Part shown: piece after piece, positions 22,661-34,896 of the stretch
How the letters are laid out: each line of letters opens with the position of its first letter
How positions within the stretch are numbered: the stretch's first letter is position 1
NCBI GenBank assembly: GCA_028455995.1
Contig: JABELC010000014.1
Coordinates: forward strand, 992,001 to 1,056,000
DNA: 64,000 bases
DNA from: Scleromitrula shiraiana
Lineage: Eukaryota > Ascomycota > Leotiomycetes > Helotiales > Sclerotiniaceae
Reading direction: 5' to 3'
Translations under genes and position numbers: made by a program
The notes under the pieces: model-generated
The model's database searches: none
What the model was told of the DNA's origin: nothing
Seen by the model: only the letters and a program-made list of their open reading frames with translations

Positions 22661-24631
22661 TATGGTCGACTAAGTCTCCTTGTCTAGTATCAAGTTCGTC
22701 TCTTCAATTTATATAAGATATAGAATTCAGATGGAATCAAACCCCAAAAGACTAAAGAAGAAAGAATCAAAGTCGAAGATTAAAGCAAAAAAATATAAAC
22801 ACTTACTTATTTAAACAAGAAACTATGAATGAAACATCCTCACTTAACACTGACATATATACCTTACTAACTCGCCGACGATATTTATCATTTATAATGT
22901 ATTTTTCTACATGAAATCACCGAGCGCTAAATCTTTTGATGTCATTGAAACAACGCTTCGGCATAAGCGCTGGACGCAAATATCATTGGTTATTTATAGA
23001 GGATTATACTCGTATAAGATGCATGTGAAGCTGCGAAATGGAATCTATTTATTGGAGTATGTCATGCGATTAGTTTCGTTTGCCGGCGTATATTGTATAT
23101 TTTTTGTATGGGATGAGAACGAGAGCGGAATGGAAAAAGATCCAGAGGAGTGAGATTACGAGATTAAGACCGAAGTTTTCAATGTTCTTATACTTCCGCA
23201 CTTAGGTATTTCAGGGCGAAACGGATAGTGGAGATGCACGGATGGGGAAATAGGGTAAGTAGTTTGACGATCTTATTTTAATGTTTGACTGACGATTTCC
23301 TGAAACTTGGTGTTGGAATTGGAGTTCAATTTGGTTGGTAATAACTGAGTTGTCTGAAGGTTTTGGATTGTATTGTAAATACAAGATATGTGATATACAA
23401 AGTCATCTTCGCGGGCCAGGGCCGAAGTTATTGATATTTTGGTTGAACGGGGAATCCAATTTGAGATAACGAAAAGCAAAGAAAATGGTATATAAATCAA
23501 TGCATGGATCTTCTGTCGTGTTAGGATATTTGGCGGTGCGATATCTAGAATAACCTGAGACATAGGCACTCGCCATCTGAAGGTCTAGACGAATCTCGTT
23601 TATAAATATTGGTGGAGGGGAAACGATATGAGAAGGATCCATCGCCGAAAATACTTATTTAGTCAGGTTATTTGCAATTGCTCTATGCGAGCTGGTTGTT
23701 TTTCGTTGCATAAGATTAGAGATGCTTCCAAGTTCATTATAAGAGTATTGCTGCTCTTGTTGGTTGTTCGATTTTTGGTCTAATAACGTGGATTGGAAGA
23801 AGGAAAATAATCCGTATCAGTTAGTTCTGTACAGTAGTAACACAACGTTCTCAGTCCTGGAATCTCTTGTGATTAAAAGAAAGAGAAGCAGTACGAAAAT
23901 GATGTTTGTATAGAATTTAATTATCCCTCAAGGATCAGTCATTGTTGCATTGCTGTAGCTGCTGGTCGATCGAAATGAGTAGACTGGCATAATGAATAAT
24001 GGTAATCGCGGAAAGTTGAATGTTACAATCAAGCCTTATGCAATGCTAATAACCTACTATGAAGGTACGTTGTATTTCTCTGATGGTAGCGGTAGTGGTG
24101 GTGATTTCAATACTGACACCCCGATGATTTGTCATCAGACATTGAGCTACAACATTTTGGCACTTTGTTATCACTCCAAAACCCGAAATAATCATGTTTC
24201 CTTAGAACAACATAATTGACCAAGTTAACATTGAAGAATATGATGCTTGCTATCTCGAAAAGCTCTGTTATCCACTCAGAGAATGAAGATTATGATAATT
24301 CAAGTCAACAGAATGCAATGCTTCCCCCGGCGGCAACATCACAGCCTCATGCATGTACTTCAGGCTTCAGCTGGGCCACAATTAGAGTAATCCATAGCCC
24401 AGCAGGATCTGCAATCCAGTGTTATATGTAAGTCTTTTGTTCAACTAATGGGATGATTTAGGAGTTGCTGGTGTTCAATTCTTTTGTGAATCTTTGCTGT
24501 TACTTTCTATGCGTTTCTATTCAGCCCGTGGCTCGTTATTCGCCAATTTGTGTATATTACCTGGATCCCACGCTTTTGTAATCCTATAAACAACAACGCG
24601 CCTTTTATTGAAATTCGAATCGATAGACAGT
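22661..24631. other. Long intergenic region upstream of the NLR gene
   Basis: Almost 2 kb without a supported gene. Short frames at 22911-23153 (+) and 23273-23642 (-) show no domain, splice continuity or compositional signal. No inverted repeat or tandem repeat of note was seen. Confidence 0.5.
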
Positions 24632-27600
24632 ATGGAGGCAATTGGGGCTATTAGCAATATTGCGGGAATTGTGTCGGTTGGGATACAAGTCTGCGAGGGA
24701 TTGGTAAATTATTACAATGCGTGGAAAGGAAGCAAGAAGGAAAATGCAACCATGATAATATCGATCGAAAGTCTGATGGAGAACTTGGGCTTATTGCAAG
24801 GCGTTCTGAGGAGTTCCGCATTCGACGAAACTATGGCTATAAATGTCGAATCGAAAATTATGGATTGTGAAGAGAGTATCAACGAGTTACATGAGGAACT
24901 GAAGAAGATTATGGTGTGCAAGCCAGCAGAAGTTGACGAGGATAACTTGATAGAGAGGAAGGGTCGAGAGAGTCAAGGGATAAGAGACAAAATGACAGAG
25001 CAAGGAAGACGACTCCTTTATCCATTTCGAAAAAGTACATTATTGAGATTGCAAGAGGGTATCGAGCATGTGAGGATAAACTTATTATTAGCTATGGATG
25101 CCCTCAATTTGTATGTCGAACCACCCATCAAGAAATAAACATGTTTATTAACCATTTATCAGATCTACGGTCGCCACAATGGCGGAAAGAGCCATCGACA
25201 TATCGAAACAAGTCACCACGATCAATGATGGCGTAAATTCAATCATTACACAGCAGATGGGTAAAGAAAGCATAAAAGTTTTGAAATAGTTATCTACTAT
25301 TGATTGTTACTCTAAACAGCGTGAGATTTTCAGTAGACGACAACCGGGCACAGGTGAGTGGCTCTTTGAAAGCCATAAATTCCAAGACTGGATAGATGGC
25401 AAAGAGCAGGCTCTATGGTGCTCAGGCTCTCCCGGAGCCGGGAAAACTGTTCTTGCTACTGCAGTTGTCGATTTCCTAGAAACAAAATTCTTCACCTCTC
25501 GAGTTGGAATAGCATACATATACTGTGATTATGCGGAGAAGAGGAGTATTTCCGAGTATCTTGGCAGTATACTTCAGCAATTTGTTCGACAAAGATTTGT
25601 GATTCCAGATCATGTCTTTGATTTATATCGCAAACATAAGACTATGGGAACAGTCCTTAATCGAGCAGAGACTTCGGAGTTACTTCAAGCATTAACTTAT
25701 TCGTTTCCGGATTTATATATAGTCGTTGATGCCTTGGATGAATGCAAAGATTCCAGGAAAATTAGAAGCGAACTCATCAAAGAACTTCGAAGTTTACCGT
25801 CAAATACACATCTTTTGTGTACTTCTCGACAGCTTGGAGACATTGAAGAGAAACTATCTGATATACCTCATCTGGAGATTAGAGCAAGCGATTCTGATGT
25901 ACGTGCGTATCTAGAAGCGCGAATTGGTTCCGAGGAAAACATCATCAAATTTTGTAAAATGGACCCGACTTTGAGAGTTACAATTGTTAATGCAATAGCT
26001 CGGAAAGCTCACGGAATGTAAGTCTTACCAGATTGCTTCTAGCTTTATCAAGATACTAAACTATTCAACCAGGTTCCTTCTCGCCCATATGCACATCGAA
26101 GCCATTGCTTCGGAACTCAAACTTAGTCGAGTTCGGAAAGCATTGGTCAGTTTGCCCGAAGTTCTTGATTGCAGTTACGATGAAGCTATGAAGAGGATAC
26201 TGGAAGGTCAAGACACGAATCGAAGGAACCTAGCCATGAATATCTTAATGTGGTTGTCATGTGCAAAGAGACCATTGACAGTTCGCGAGCTTCAACATGC
26301 TATAGCCATCATGGAGCTCGATCCTGAAGAAATTGAACTCGATGAGGATGATTTCTATGATCAAGATCTAATGTTGACCGTATGTGCTGGCCTGGTTGTC
26401 GTTGATCCCGAAACCAATATCATTCGGTTATGTCACTTTACTGCTCAAGAGTATTTTGAAAGGCACCAAGCCAAATTGTTTCCAAATGCTCAAGTCTCAA
26501 TTGCCCGAGCTTGCACCAGGTATATTTCCTTGGAAACCTTCCAAGAGTTTGAATCGTTAGATTATTCAATTCTCAATGGTCGGCTCGAGGAAAATCCTTT
26601 GTCGTCATATGCAAGTCATTACTGGGGGCACACGCGCAAGGAGATCCAGAGCTCGTAATCTCTGATACCATTCTTGAATTTCTCGATGAGGAAATTGTCA
26701 TGAAGAATGTTTATGCAGATCAGCGGGTCAAGCCAGAGGTGCCATTATATAAAATTTTCCCACTCAATCCAACCTCCCACACACGCCTCCCACCCATATT
26801 TACTGCCGCAACATTTGGCTTATCAACTATAGTTGAAAAGCTGTTACAGTCGGGCGCTAGTATCGAAACTACTTCCTCGTATCAAATGACTCCACTCTTA
26901 GCAGCAGCTCATTGTGGTCATGCATGGGTAATATCGAAGTTGATATCTGCAAACGCAAATCTACAAGCAAGAGATAAATTTGATCAAAGCGCTTTGCATA
27001 AAACTGCGGAAAGAGGTTATGCAGATATTGCCCAGCAGCTCGTCATAGCCCAACCTTCACTTGTCAACGATGATTCCTTTGATGAGACGCCGCTAAATCT
27101 AGCAATTGGTCACAGTCATGTTGAAGTAGTCAAGGTGCTTGTTTCAGGTGACGCAAATGTAAATTGTGACGATCTGGACTTTCCTCCATTAGAGAGAGCT
27201 GCAGCAAATAGTCTTGGAGATGTGATTGATTTGTCGTTGGCAAAGGGGGCGCGTATCGAGGCAAAGGATGGCAGCGGTCAACCTGCATTATCTATGGCTG
27301 CTACAATGGGAAACACAGAAGCAGTGAGAAGACTATTGTTGGCAGGCGCAGAAGTTGACTCTAGGAGAGAAAACTATGACACTCCGTTGGTTTACGCTGC
27401 AAGTTCTGGACATAAAGCTGTTGTTGATTTGCTCATTGAATATGGGGCTGATGTTAACATTGTGAGTCTAAGAGGAGGTATACTTGGTCAATCGATTTTA
27501 CATCCTCACGTTTTGTTGAGTTTACCAAAACCGGGCGCCAATCCAACAGTAACCAATCAAAATGGGGATAGCCCATTACATCTAGCTGTGGCGGTGGGTC

Positions 27601-27791
27601 GCGAAGACTCTGTCCGAATGCTCATTGATGGTGGTGCCTATATTGATGTTCCAAATTGCGACGCTAAAAGGCCTTTGGATCTTGCCAGAATGGTGGAAAA
27701 TAGAGGTCCTCATTTGGAAGTTATATCTTTGTTGATGGGGACTTTAGAGAAGGAAAGGATGATTGCGGACGTGAAGGAGATAAGAGTATGA
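24632..27791 (+). pseudogene. Fungal NLR: HeLo-like domain, NACHT, ankyrin repeats (frameshifted)
   Basis: Exons 24632..25110, 25163..25232, 25320..26017 and 26073..27791 build a STAND protein of about 988 residues. Residues 1-160 match the fungal STAND N-terminal (HeLo-like) domain, starting MEAIGAISNIAGIVSVGIQV. The NACHT has Walker A GSPGAGKT (about 219-226) and Walker B IVVDALDE (about 315), followed by a winged-helix segment ending in SYASHYWG. At 26629-26631 the frame breaks: a single missing base separates this from HAQGDPEL, which resumes in the next frame and continues into about nine ankyrin repeats to the stop at 27791. Without repair, translation ends at 26658, before the ankyrin sensor. 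Such proteins act in fungal self/non-self recognition and cell death. The second exon border (donor 25233 or 25261) is uncertain: only the first keeps the frame open. The break may be a true mutation or a sequencing error in the GGGGGCACAC run. Confidence 0.8.
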
Positions 27792-28924
27792 TACCAAATG
27801 ACTAATAATTTCATCCTCATTATGGACGTCTATATACAAGAGAGCCCTCTTTTATTTTGAAGGTCTTCTAACTTCGGCTTTGTTATATCCAACTTCACCA
27901 TAATCCGGTAAAAGATTTTCTTCAATTCTCTCACAACTCATTCATCGATCTCAATCGATTTTTTTTCACCAACTGATCCTCGGTCATTTGTGACGTTGCT
28001 TGACACTTAGGGTGCCGCGAATCGAGAATCGTTTTGCTCTAAACCAATATTACAATCAATACTTCAAACTGATTTGAAAACAAGTGCGACAAATCCATTT
28101 TGATAAGCATGCACATACAGAAGGATTTAATTGTAAAGAATTCTTGGGTTCTAAAATCTTTTCAGAAGCATCAGAGGCGATTAAGACTGCAAGATTGTTC
28201 AAATCATCGACGGCACTGAGACGAGCTTGAGAGAGATTTCTGGATAATCTTTTAGGCATCAATGGAGGGGACGTTATTAAGTGCTGTGTCCAATATCCAA
28301 ATCCTTAGAGATACGGTTTGCGCTTGATAAGACCCAACAAACGTTTCCGCCGTGACCATTTGAAGTGGTCGATCGTCCATCATGTTTCACTACTTAGTAA
28401 TCTACTTGACTGGTTTGTCTCGCCGATCCCAAATATATACCAGATAGTCTACTTGGACTTCCAACCTCATAGTATATTGACGGTTCATTTCAATCATTGT
28501 ATTCGGCTTACATCTCACGCTATCCAAACTTTCAGAAACCTCCAGCTTCACCCTCTGTCACACAAAAAGGAGCATAGTCAAGAACTTATTGATCCATCTA
28601 GAGGGAAAGTGAAGCTCCCTCTACATATACTACGATATGACGCTAAGAGTGCGGAGCACTCTAGGTCATATCCAGTTGATCACCTGATCTATTCTTTTGT
28701 GACACCTTCAAAATAACTCTCCTCAATCCAGTGATTGACGCCAGATTGAGGTAATTTACCACTGATATCTGACCAGCACGCCGTATTTTGCCTGTTGAAA
28801 ATCGCGTGTAGTCGAATATTACCCTTCGAGATTATCCTTCAACTTAATTTTATTTCCACGAAGATTCATGGATTCTCTAGAGCTCTTGTCAGATTAGTTG
28901 TGTGATTTCATGTGTAACTAGGAC
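27792..28924. other. Intergenic, no firm gene
   Basis: An open frame of 132 codons (28318-28716, +) shows no domain and poor protein-like composition. A minus-strand frame at 28056-28262 is likewise unsupported. This is probably the 3' region of the NLR gene and the 3' region of the convergent gene ending at 28925. Confidence 0.45.
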
Positions 28925-30604
28925 TCACTTTATAAACTCATCATCTCCTGTGTCAAAAATTAGTTCTAAGTGGCGAATTTTGACTAGTTCTTTCATTGAA
29001 ATCTTCTTAAATGCTTCAAATATTTCCGGCTGGACTTGCAATTCCCTCATTTCAATCTTGTACCATCTTTTATATTCATCCAAAGCTTCATTATACATTG
29101 TCTGGTCATGAAAGGAAAATCGCAGTGCCTGCTCTCTCCTCCGCTCAGCATACGGATTATAATCATGTGTCAACCGATGTTCATTTCTAATATCCCAAAG
29201 TCTTTTCAATCTTGTAGCTGCCCAGAATCGATCTTCATCATCTAACGGTAACCACCAACGCGGGTCCTGCTCAGCTGCCTGTCTTCTTCTCTCTTCATAT
29301 TCTTCAGATGTATGTCTGCTCTTGATAGGATATAGTCCACTGGAGCGTTCTTCCCAGTCCAGAAGAGGAATAGGCGGACCTGAAGACGTTATTTCGGAAT
29401 GTCTGAGGGGTACCCAGTATAATTCGCAATTCTTTTGCCAAATATCCATGAGATAGTTGATGATGCCTCCGTCGTTGTCATCGTTAAGTCTGTGTGTGGG
29501 ATCGAATCGGAAAAATGGACCGATTTTGATGGAGGCGCGGTCGACGACAAATCCGCGAATAATTCTCTTGGTGCTAGGGATGGAATGCATTTTTTTTAAA
29601 AAAATTATATGTTCGGGATATCTTTTATTGAATGGATAAGAAGGATTACTTACTCCTCTAATTCTTGATCAGTCACCGGTCCAATCCAACCTAGAATGAA
29701 GCAAAGTCAGCCATTACCAGTCATTGATGAACATAAAACTTAACCAGAGGATCAAAACCATATACACAGAGGAATTAAAACCTACTTTGCACATATAAAG
29801 GTGGCGACATAATCGCCAAGAAAGGGTATGCCTGATCAAGAAGACATGCTGTGTACTTCTTCCGCACATCCACACCGAAAAGAAATGTTCTATGGTTAAT
29901 AATATTCACAGCTTCAAAATCTGAAATTACCAAATATCCTAACAGATGGAGGAATAAAATATCAGTATTTCCAGGCTCCGGGAATTGAATGTAAACTCGT
30001 GCATTCGGTATGTAAAATTCCTCCCCAAGAACGTCGATCCAACTCGTGAAAGCTACCAATTGTGTTAAGTGAGTTATACCACCTCTGGCATCGTTAGGAA
30101 AATTGTCCTAATTGTCGTCCCATTTCCATCACCCATTATTATCCCCTGCTAACTGTATAACCATTGAGGTTAAACTCAATATATCATTTGATATTACGAT
30201 GACTTACTTTGCCACACCCCCAAAAACAGTGCTGTATCGATATTTATCTTCTTATTGGCCAGGACATTGACTCTCAAAAAAGGATCGTTGCCTCATGTAA
30301 TATTCAGATCTACGCCAAAGTTCCCTCAGTTAGAAAAAATACATATCATTATTAGTAGTACTGCATGATATGGAGGTCTATCTTGTGGTCTATTGTTAAG
30401 TACAGATTCACTGGAAGAAGAGAGAGGTGGTTCATCGCCAGATGCAGAGCCACTAGAATCAGAGGGAGGTGGTTCATCCATGATTTCTTCTAGCCCGTTA
30501 TCAGATGCAGATTCACTGGAATCAGAAAGAAGTTCATTTCTAATTGCTTCTTGTCCATGGATAGGTGCAGGTGCAATGGAATACGTGGGAGGTGGTTCGT
30601 CCAT
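28925..30604 (-). CDS. Uncharacterised five-exon protein
   Basis: Minus-strand exons about 30604..30343, 30291..30208, 30082..29786, 29690..29654 and 29573..28925 join with phase agreement at each border, giving about 442 residues. The first exon has imperfect repeats of EEIMDEPPP and Ser-rich acidic stretches. The later exons are compact and globular, with an aromatic-rich segment IGPFFRFDPTHRL and a charged helical tail (EERRRQAAEQ, RRREQALRF). No domain is recognised. The frame is open upstream of the chosen ATG without another ATG, so a further 5' exon is possible. The second intron's acceptor CATGAG and the third's CCAGAG are weak. Alternatively, parts may be decaying. The gene stands next to another unknown fungal gene in the same orientation. 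Confidence 0.5.
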
Positions 30605-31254
30605 GATTTCCTCTAATCTATTACTAGATATAGATTTGTTTAAGGGGGGAGCGAAAAGAGTCAAAACTTTAGAAGTTAAACTAAACAACCTCTCGATTGA
30701 TATTGCTAGTGTATCTGAAATAAAGAATATTGCTTAATAATAATTATACGAGCCGCATGCGAATTTTTCACCGTCTTTGTTAGTACTTGTAGTTATGTTA
30801 GCTTCGCTTATGCAAAGGGGATTAAACCTGAGAATATAAATTCGAAGTGCGGTGGTGGGTAACCAACCACCGAAGCCTAAAATATTGTAAGACTTGACCG
30901 GACGTAATACAAGCTATTAAGATTCTGATTTCCATCTAGCTTATATGTAATCAATCATCTGTATTGAAGATTACAAGATTTATATTGTATATGAACTTTT
31001 AAATAAACTTGCTTTCAAGTACGTCGAGATCTCTACTTTCAACATCCTTTCGTGGAGGAAAATTGGGTCAAAAACATTTGATTGTGCCTGTACTAAGCAG
31101 ACGTTCCGAAATTGATCAAACATATATCTTTGTGCGGGAATCCCATGATATAAAGTATTAGAATATATGTAAGATGTATGTAAACTAGAGTAGCCGCAAT
31201 GTAGGCACAAGATACGATACGAAACAGTGTTGAAATAATATCACGTCCTGATAT
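30605..31254. other. Intergenic
   Basis: It holds the possible 5' exon zone of the preceding minus-strand gene (an open frame continues to about 30710 and ends at a TTTCAG acceptor-like site) and the 3' flank of the next minus-strand gene. Otherwise nothing seen. Confidence 0.4.
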
Positions 31255-32545
31255 CTAACAGTCACCACCCCATCCTCTATTACTGTTATAAGCCTCCGCG
31301 ATCCTCAATCCCTGTCCCAACACTCCCACCACTCCATCTGCAAATGCATTTCCAGTATTCGGTACCACCGATGGATTTAACAGTCCCCTTGCATCTGCAT
31401 TAGCCGTCTCAATACGATATCGTTCATCCAAAGAACCATCATCACACTTCATTCTTGCCAATACCGCCCTCTTAATAGCGCTTTGCCAGCGATGAAACCA
31501 TTCTACTTCACTCATCACAGTACAGTGCCTTGGATTTCCATCGTCTTTCTCTCGATCTGCATACGAAAAGATCACTTTCACTGTTTCATATTTGCGTGTA
31601 ACGAAGAACAGGATGGGCCAAGATATGATCCACAAGAATGTAAGGTAGAAAAGCCATCTAATCCAGGTTGTGATGCGCCATGAATTAATCAAACCGGGCG
31701 AATATACTATCACGCGGTTATGGGTGATTGGAAACTGAACGGATAGGTGGCCACGATAGTTTGTTTCTTGTATGGCGGAGCGGAGAAGTTGCTCTAGTTT
31801 CTTGGTGTCATGGTTGATAATTTCGCGTTTAAGTGTGAATGACTTAACACCGGCTGGATTATTGACATAATGAGTACACCATGCTTTTACTTCATCTTGT
31901 TGATTTTCCTCATCTGCCAACATGGCGGGTTCAATAGATGGAATTCTACCTCCTCGATATCCTCGTTTGTTGTTTGGTAAACATTCTATCTCCCCACCAC
32001 CAAATTCAGTTCGCGACAGAAGATGCGTAATATTGATCCTTACAACGAAATCAGTGATTTTGTCTTTTGTTTCTTTATTTCCAGTTCGTCTTGTTTCCGT
32101 ATGTGTACCATGTAGTTCTACATGATATGTTGGTGCGTATCTCATTTGCTCTTTAATCATGTTTGTGAGCGTGGTGGCATTGGTAGAGAAATCGGGAAAA
32201 TATGTTCGAACTTCGGTATTATAAAAATCGCGAGTAGAGAATGGAAGTTCTGGAGGAGAGCTATGGGTAGTTAGATACAACGTATATGTTGTTGAAATGG
32301 AAATCTTACTGATACCAGTATCTTAATGATGTTGTTGGTCGTGGCTGGTTGGTAGCCTGACTAGTGGAACGGTGTAAATCAGAGGGGAGATCAGAAGGAT
32401 TATCAGTATACGCTGGTAGTTCCTCGTCTGGGAAGCCATCAATATCATCTAAAAGAACGGCCGAAGAAGAAGAGGCTGCATCGTCAAGTATCGGATTATC
32501 TCGATAGATCCCAGGATGGGGGGGGATAGTGGTTCCTTTGCCCAT
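31255..32545 (-). CDS. Conserved fungal protein with membrane segment, function unknown
   Basis: Two exons, 32545..32310 and 32260..31255 (49-bp phase-2 intron), give 413 residues. The start is acidic and Ser/Pro-rich with a PPAY-like DEELPAYTD motif. A folded region (SPPELPFSTRDFY onwards) includes a conserved-looking Gly/Arg stretch and AWCTHYVNNPAGVKSF. Near residue 270 a hydrophobic stretch of about 30 residues (TWIRWLFYLTFLWIISWPIL) predicts a membrane hairpin or single helix, followed by a soluble tail. I know of similar uncharacterised proteins with this DELPAY opening and late membrane segment in many ascomycetes, but no function. The start ATG at 32545 is the first in frame. The gene looks intact. 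Confidence 0.7.
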
Positions 32546-32971
32546 CGTGATGAAATGAGTAATTGATGATTGTGGTAATAATCAAAGAGAAAGGAAAGAC
32601 GAAGATAGAGAGAATGAAAGAGTGAAGATAGAAAGTTAAGATGATTTATTACAAAAGTATTAGAACTAATGTTTCATTTTGCTAAGGCTGGCTCTGGTGC
32701 CGTACCTGCCTGGCATAAATTGCGGCGCAGTGCATCATAAGTGAGGATTTTCCTACTCGGCGAAATACTTTCTCATTGGCATTGGGGTAGTAGTTGATAA
32801 AGGAAATTGAATAAAAAGTATGAAGATATAACAACAGACTTGAGGTTATATTGAAGAAGAGTTATTGTAGTACCGGTATGATATCTGATTTGAAGTGAAG
32901 TGAAGTGATGTACTACTATATAGTAAGGCTATAAGGCTATAAGGCTATAAGGTTCCAGCCATAAAGTCTTT
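32546..32971. other. Intergenic with short octamer repeat
   Basis: Promoter side of the minus-strand gene. An AAGGCTAT octamer occurs in tandem about three times near 32924-32951, just left of the TIR transposon. No gene seen. Confidence 0.5.
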
Positions 32972-33736
32972 CCCTACAGTATCACCTATTCAAGAAGTCA
33001 ACCTGAATAGAATTTAATGATTTTCTTAAATAGACTTTAAGAAATCAGTTATTTTAATGTTTAAACACATTCAAAATTCAAATATTAATATATTAAATTT
33101 ATAATTAATTAAAAATTGAATTTTATATAATATAAACTAGTTTTTAAATTTAAAGATTAATTTTAAATTAACTTTAAATTAATTTTAGATAAAATTTATT
33201 GATTTAAAATTATATTTAAAATAATTTTATTATTAATAATTATAATATAATTCAATTTTTATTTAAAATTTATAAAAAATTTTAATATTTTTAAATTTAT
33301 ATTTATATTTATTAATATTAATATTAATATTATATAAACAGATTTATTGTTAATTAAATTATTTATTATTATTATCAATATAAATTAATAATATTAAATT
33401 TGAATTTCAAGTTTAAATTAAAAAATTAAAATTTTAAATAAAAATGATTTTTTATAAAAATTATAGAATTTAAAAGTATATTTATATTATTTTTTTAATA
33501 TATATGATTAATAATAATATAATTAATAATATTAATGTGAGTATATTAATAATAATACAAATGTAAAATGAGTTTTAACATATTAATTAAATTAAAAAAT
33601 AATAAAGTATATTTAAGTTATTCAAAATCATTTTTTAAAAATCAATTTATAATACAATTAAAATTTAAATTATAGTGTAAAAATTTATTTTCTTAAATAG
33701 TATTCAAGATATCCCTGAATAGGTGATACCGTAGGG
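32972..33736. mobile_element. AT-rich TIR transposon, copy 2 (765 bp)
   Basis: It starts CCCTACAGTATCACCTATTC and ends with the inverted GAATAGGTGATACCGTAGGG, flanked by TTT on both sides (32969-32971 and 33737-33739) as a 3-bp target duplication. The interior is extremely AT-rich and non-coding. Ends and subterminal sequence (AACCTGAATAG, TCTTGAATA) match copy 1 at 9690-10583 in inverse orientation. It is about 130 bp shorter than copy 1, so internal deletions have occurred. The insertion lies 62 bp before the decayed MFS gene. Confidence 0.85.
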
Positions 33737-33798
33737 TTTACGGTCTTGTCAGTGACATTTACTAATCAATAATTAGGGGTATCGAGTGGTCCTGGAAT

Positions 33799-34690
33799 TT
33801 GAAGATTTATTATAGTGACTCGTGCATCTTTCTACGGAGAGTCCTAATGGTAGTAGTCTTGGTCTGTATCTCAGTTTCCTTTCCTATTACCCCAGAGTTG
33901 CAATGTTCAAATTCAGTTCAAACTTCAACGCAGATAACAGGAGGAGTAATCTACCCCATCATATTCCACAACTTGCAACCTAAAATTGGTTTCGGCTGGG
34001 CAACTCGAGTCATGGGATTTATTGCTCTTGTCACGCTGACCATCTCTCTGACCTTCATGAGACAGCGTCTTCGCTCTCCTGAAAAACGTTCGCTTATAGA
34101 TCTAACCGCCTTCCGTGGACCAACTTTCTATCTCTTTACTGCGGGTCCCCTCTTCGGTTTCATGGGCCTCTATGTGCCTTTCTTCTACGTCCAGACTTAC
34201 ACCATTTCAAATAATATCATGTTGACAAATTCGGCTTTCTATATGCTTTCTGCTCTCAACGCAGCTTCAATGTGTGGAAGAATTGTCCCTAATTATTTGG
34301 CGGATCGCATAGGCCCTCTTGATGTACTTGTTTCTGGTACATTTGTCGCGTGCATCATTGTATTTGTGTGGATAGGAATCCATAATGTAGGAGACATCAT
34401 CGTCTTTTGTATTATATATGGATTCTCTTCCGGCTCATTTGTTTCAATTCCTCCTACGGTTATCGTCTCGCTCTCAGAGTATGCGTGTTGTGGGTACTAG
34501 AATGGGTATGACTTTTGCAATTGGTGGCGTAGGTTTGTTGATTGGTACACCAGTGGCTGGTCAGTTGGTGTTGAATTATGGTTATACGAGTGCTATTATA
34601 TTATGTGGAGTTTGTATCTTCTTGGCTGTAATGTTCTTTGCGGCTACGAGATGGGTTAAGACTGGGAGCACTTTGTTGAAATTTGCTTGA
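33799..34690 (+). pseudogene. Broken MFS transporter, monocarboxylate type
   Basis: The frame from about 33930 to 34490 reads as the second half of an MCT-type MFS porter: GGVIYPIIFHNLQPKIGFGWATR, the loop RSLIDLTAFRGP, then helices 7-11. At about 34480 the frame shifts by one base; the next frame continues with RVVGTRMGMTF and helices 11-12 to the stop at 34690. The first six helices (about 190 residues) are missing, and the sequence before GGVIYP is already degenerate. The gene is therefore 5'-truncated and frameshifted. It lies directly beside TIR copy 2. It is in the same family as the intact gene at 11.36-12.9 kb but not a recent copy, as far as can be judged from the residues. Confidence 0.75.
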
Positions 34691-34896
34691 TTGTTTTTCA
34701 CTTGAGGATGGGAGAGACATTCTTTTGAATCATGACTTAATAATATATGGACTTATATACTTGTATGCATTTTTTGTATGCATTGGTTGTATGGCAAATT
34801 GAGATACCCTATTTTATTCCATTCTCGGGTTCTCCTATACTTTTCTCAGCTACAAGGAATGATCTTGTATCGTGTATGAGCCATCTCAGCAGCCAG

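Noticed and set aside
28318..28716. 132-codon plus-strand frame
   Set aside because: No domain, no good start context and no exon partners. It lies in the 3' flank of two genes.
34418..34690. Separate small gene starting at 34418
   Set aside because: Its residues continue the MFS fold from the preceding frame, so it is the far side of a frameshift and not an independent gene.
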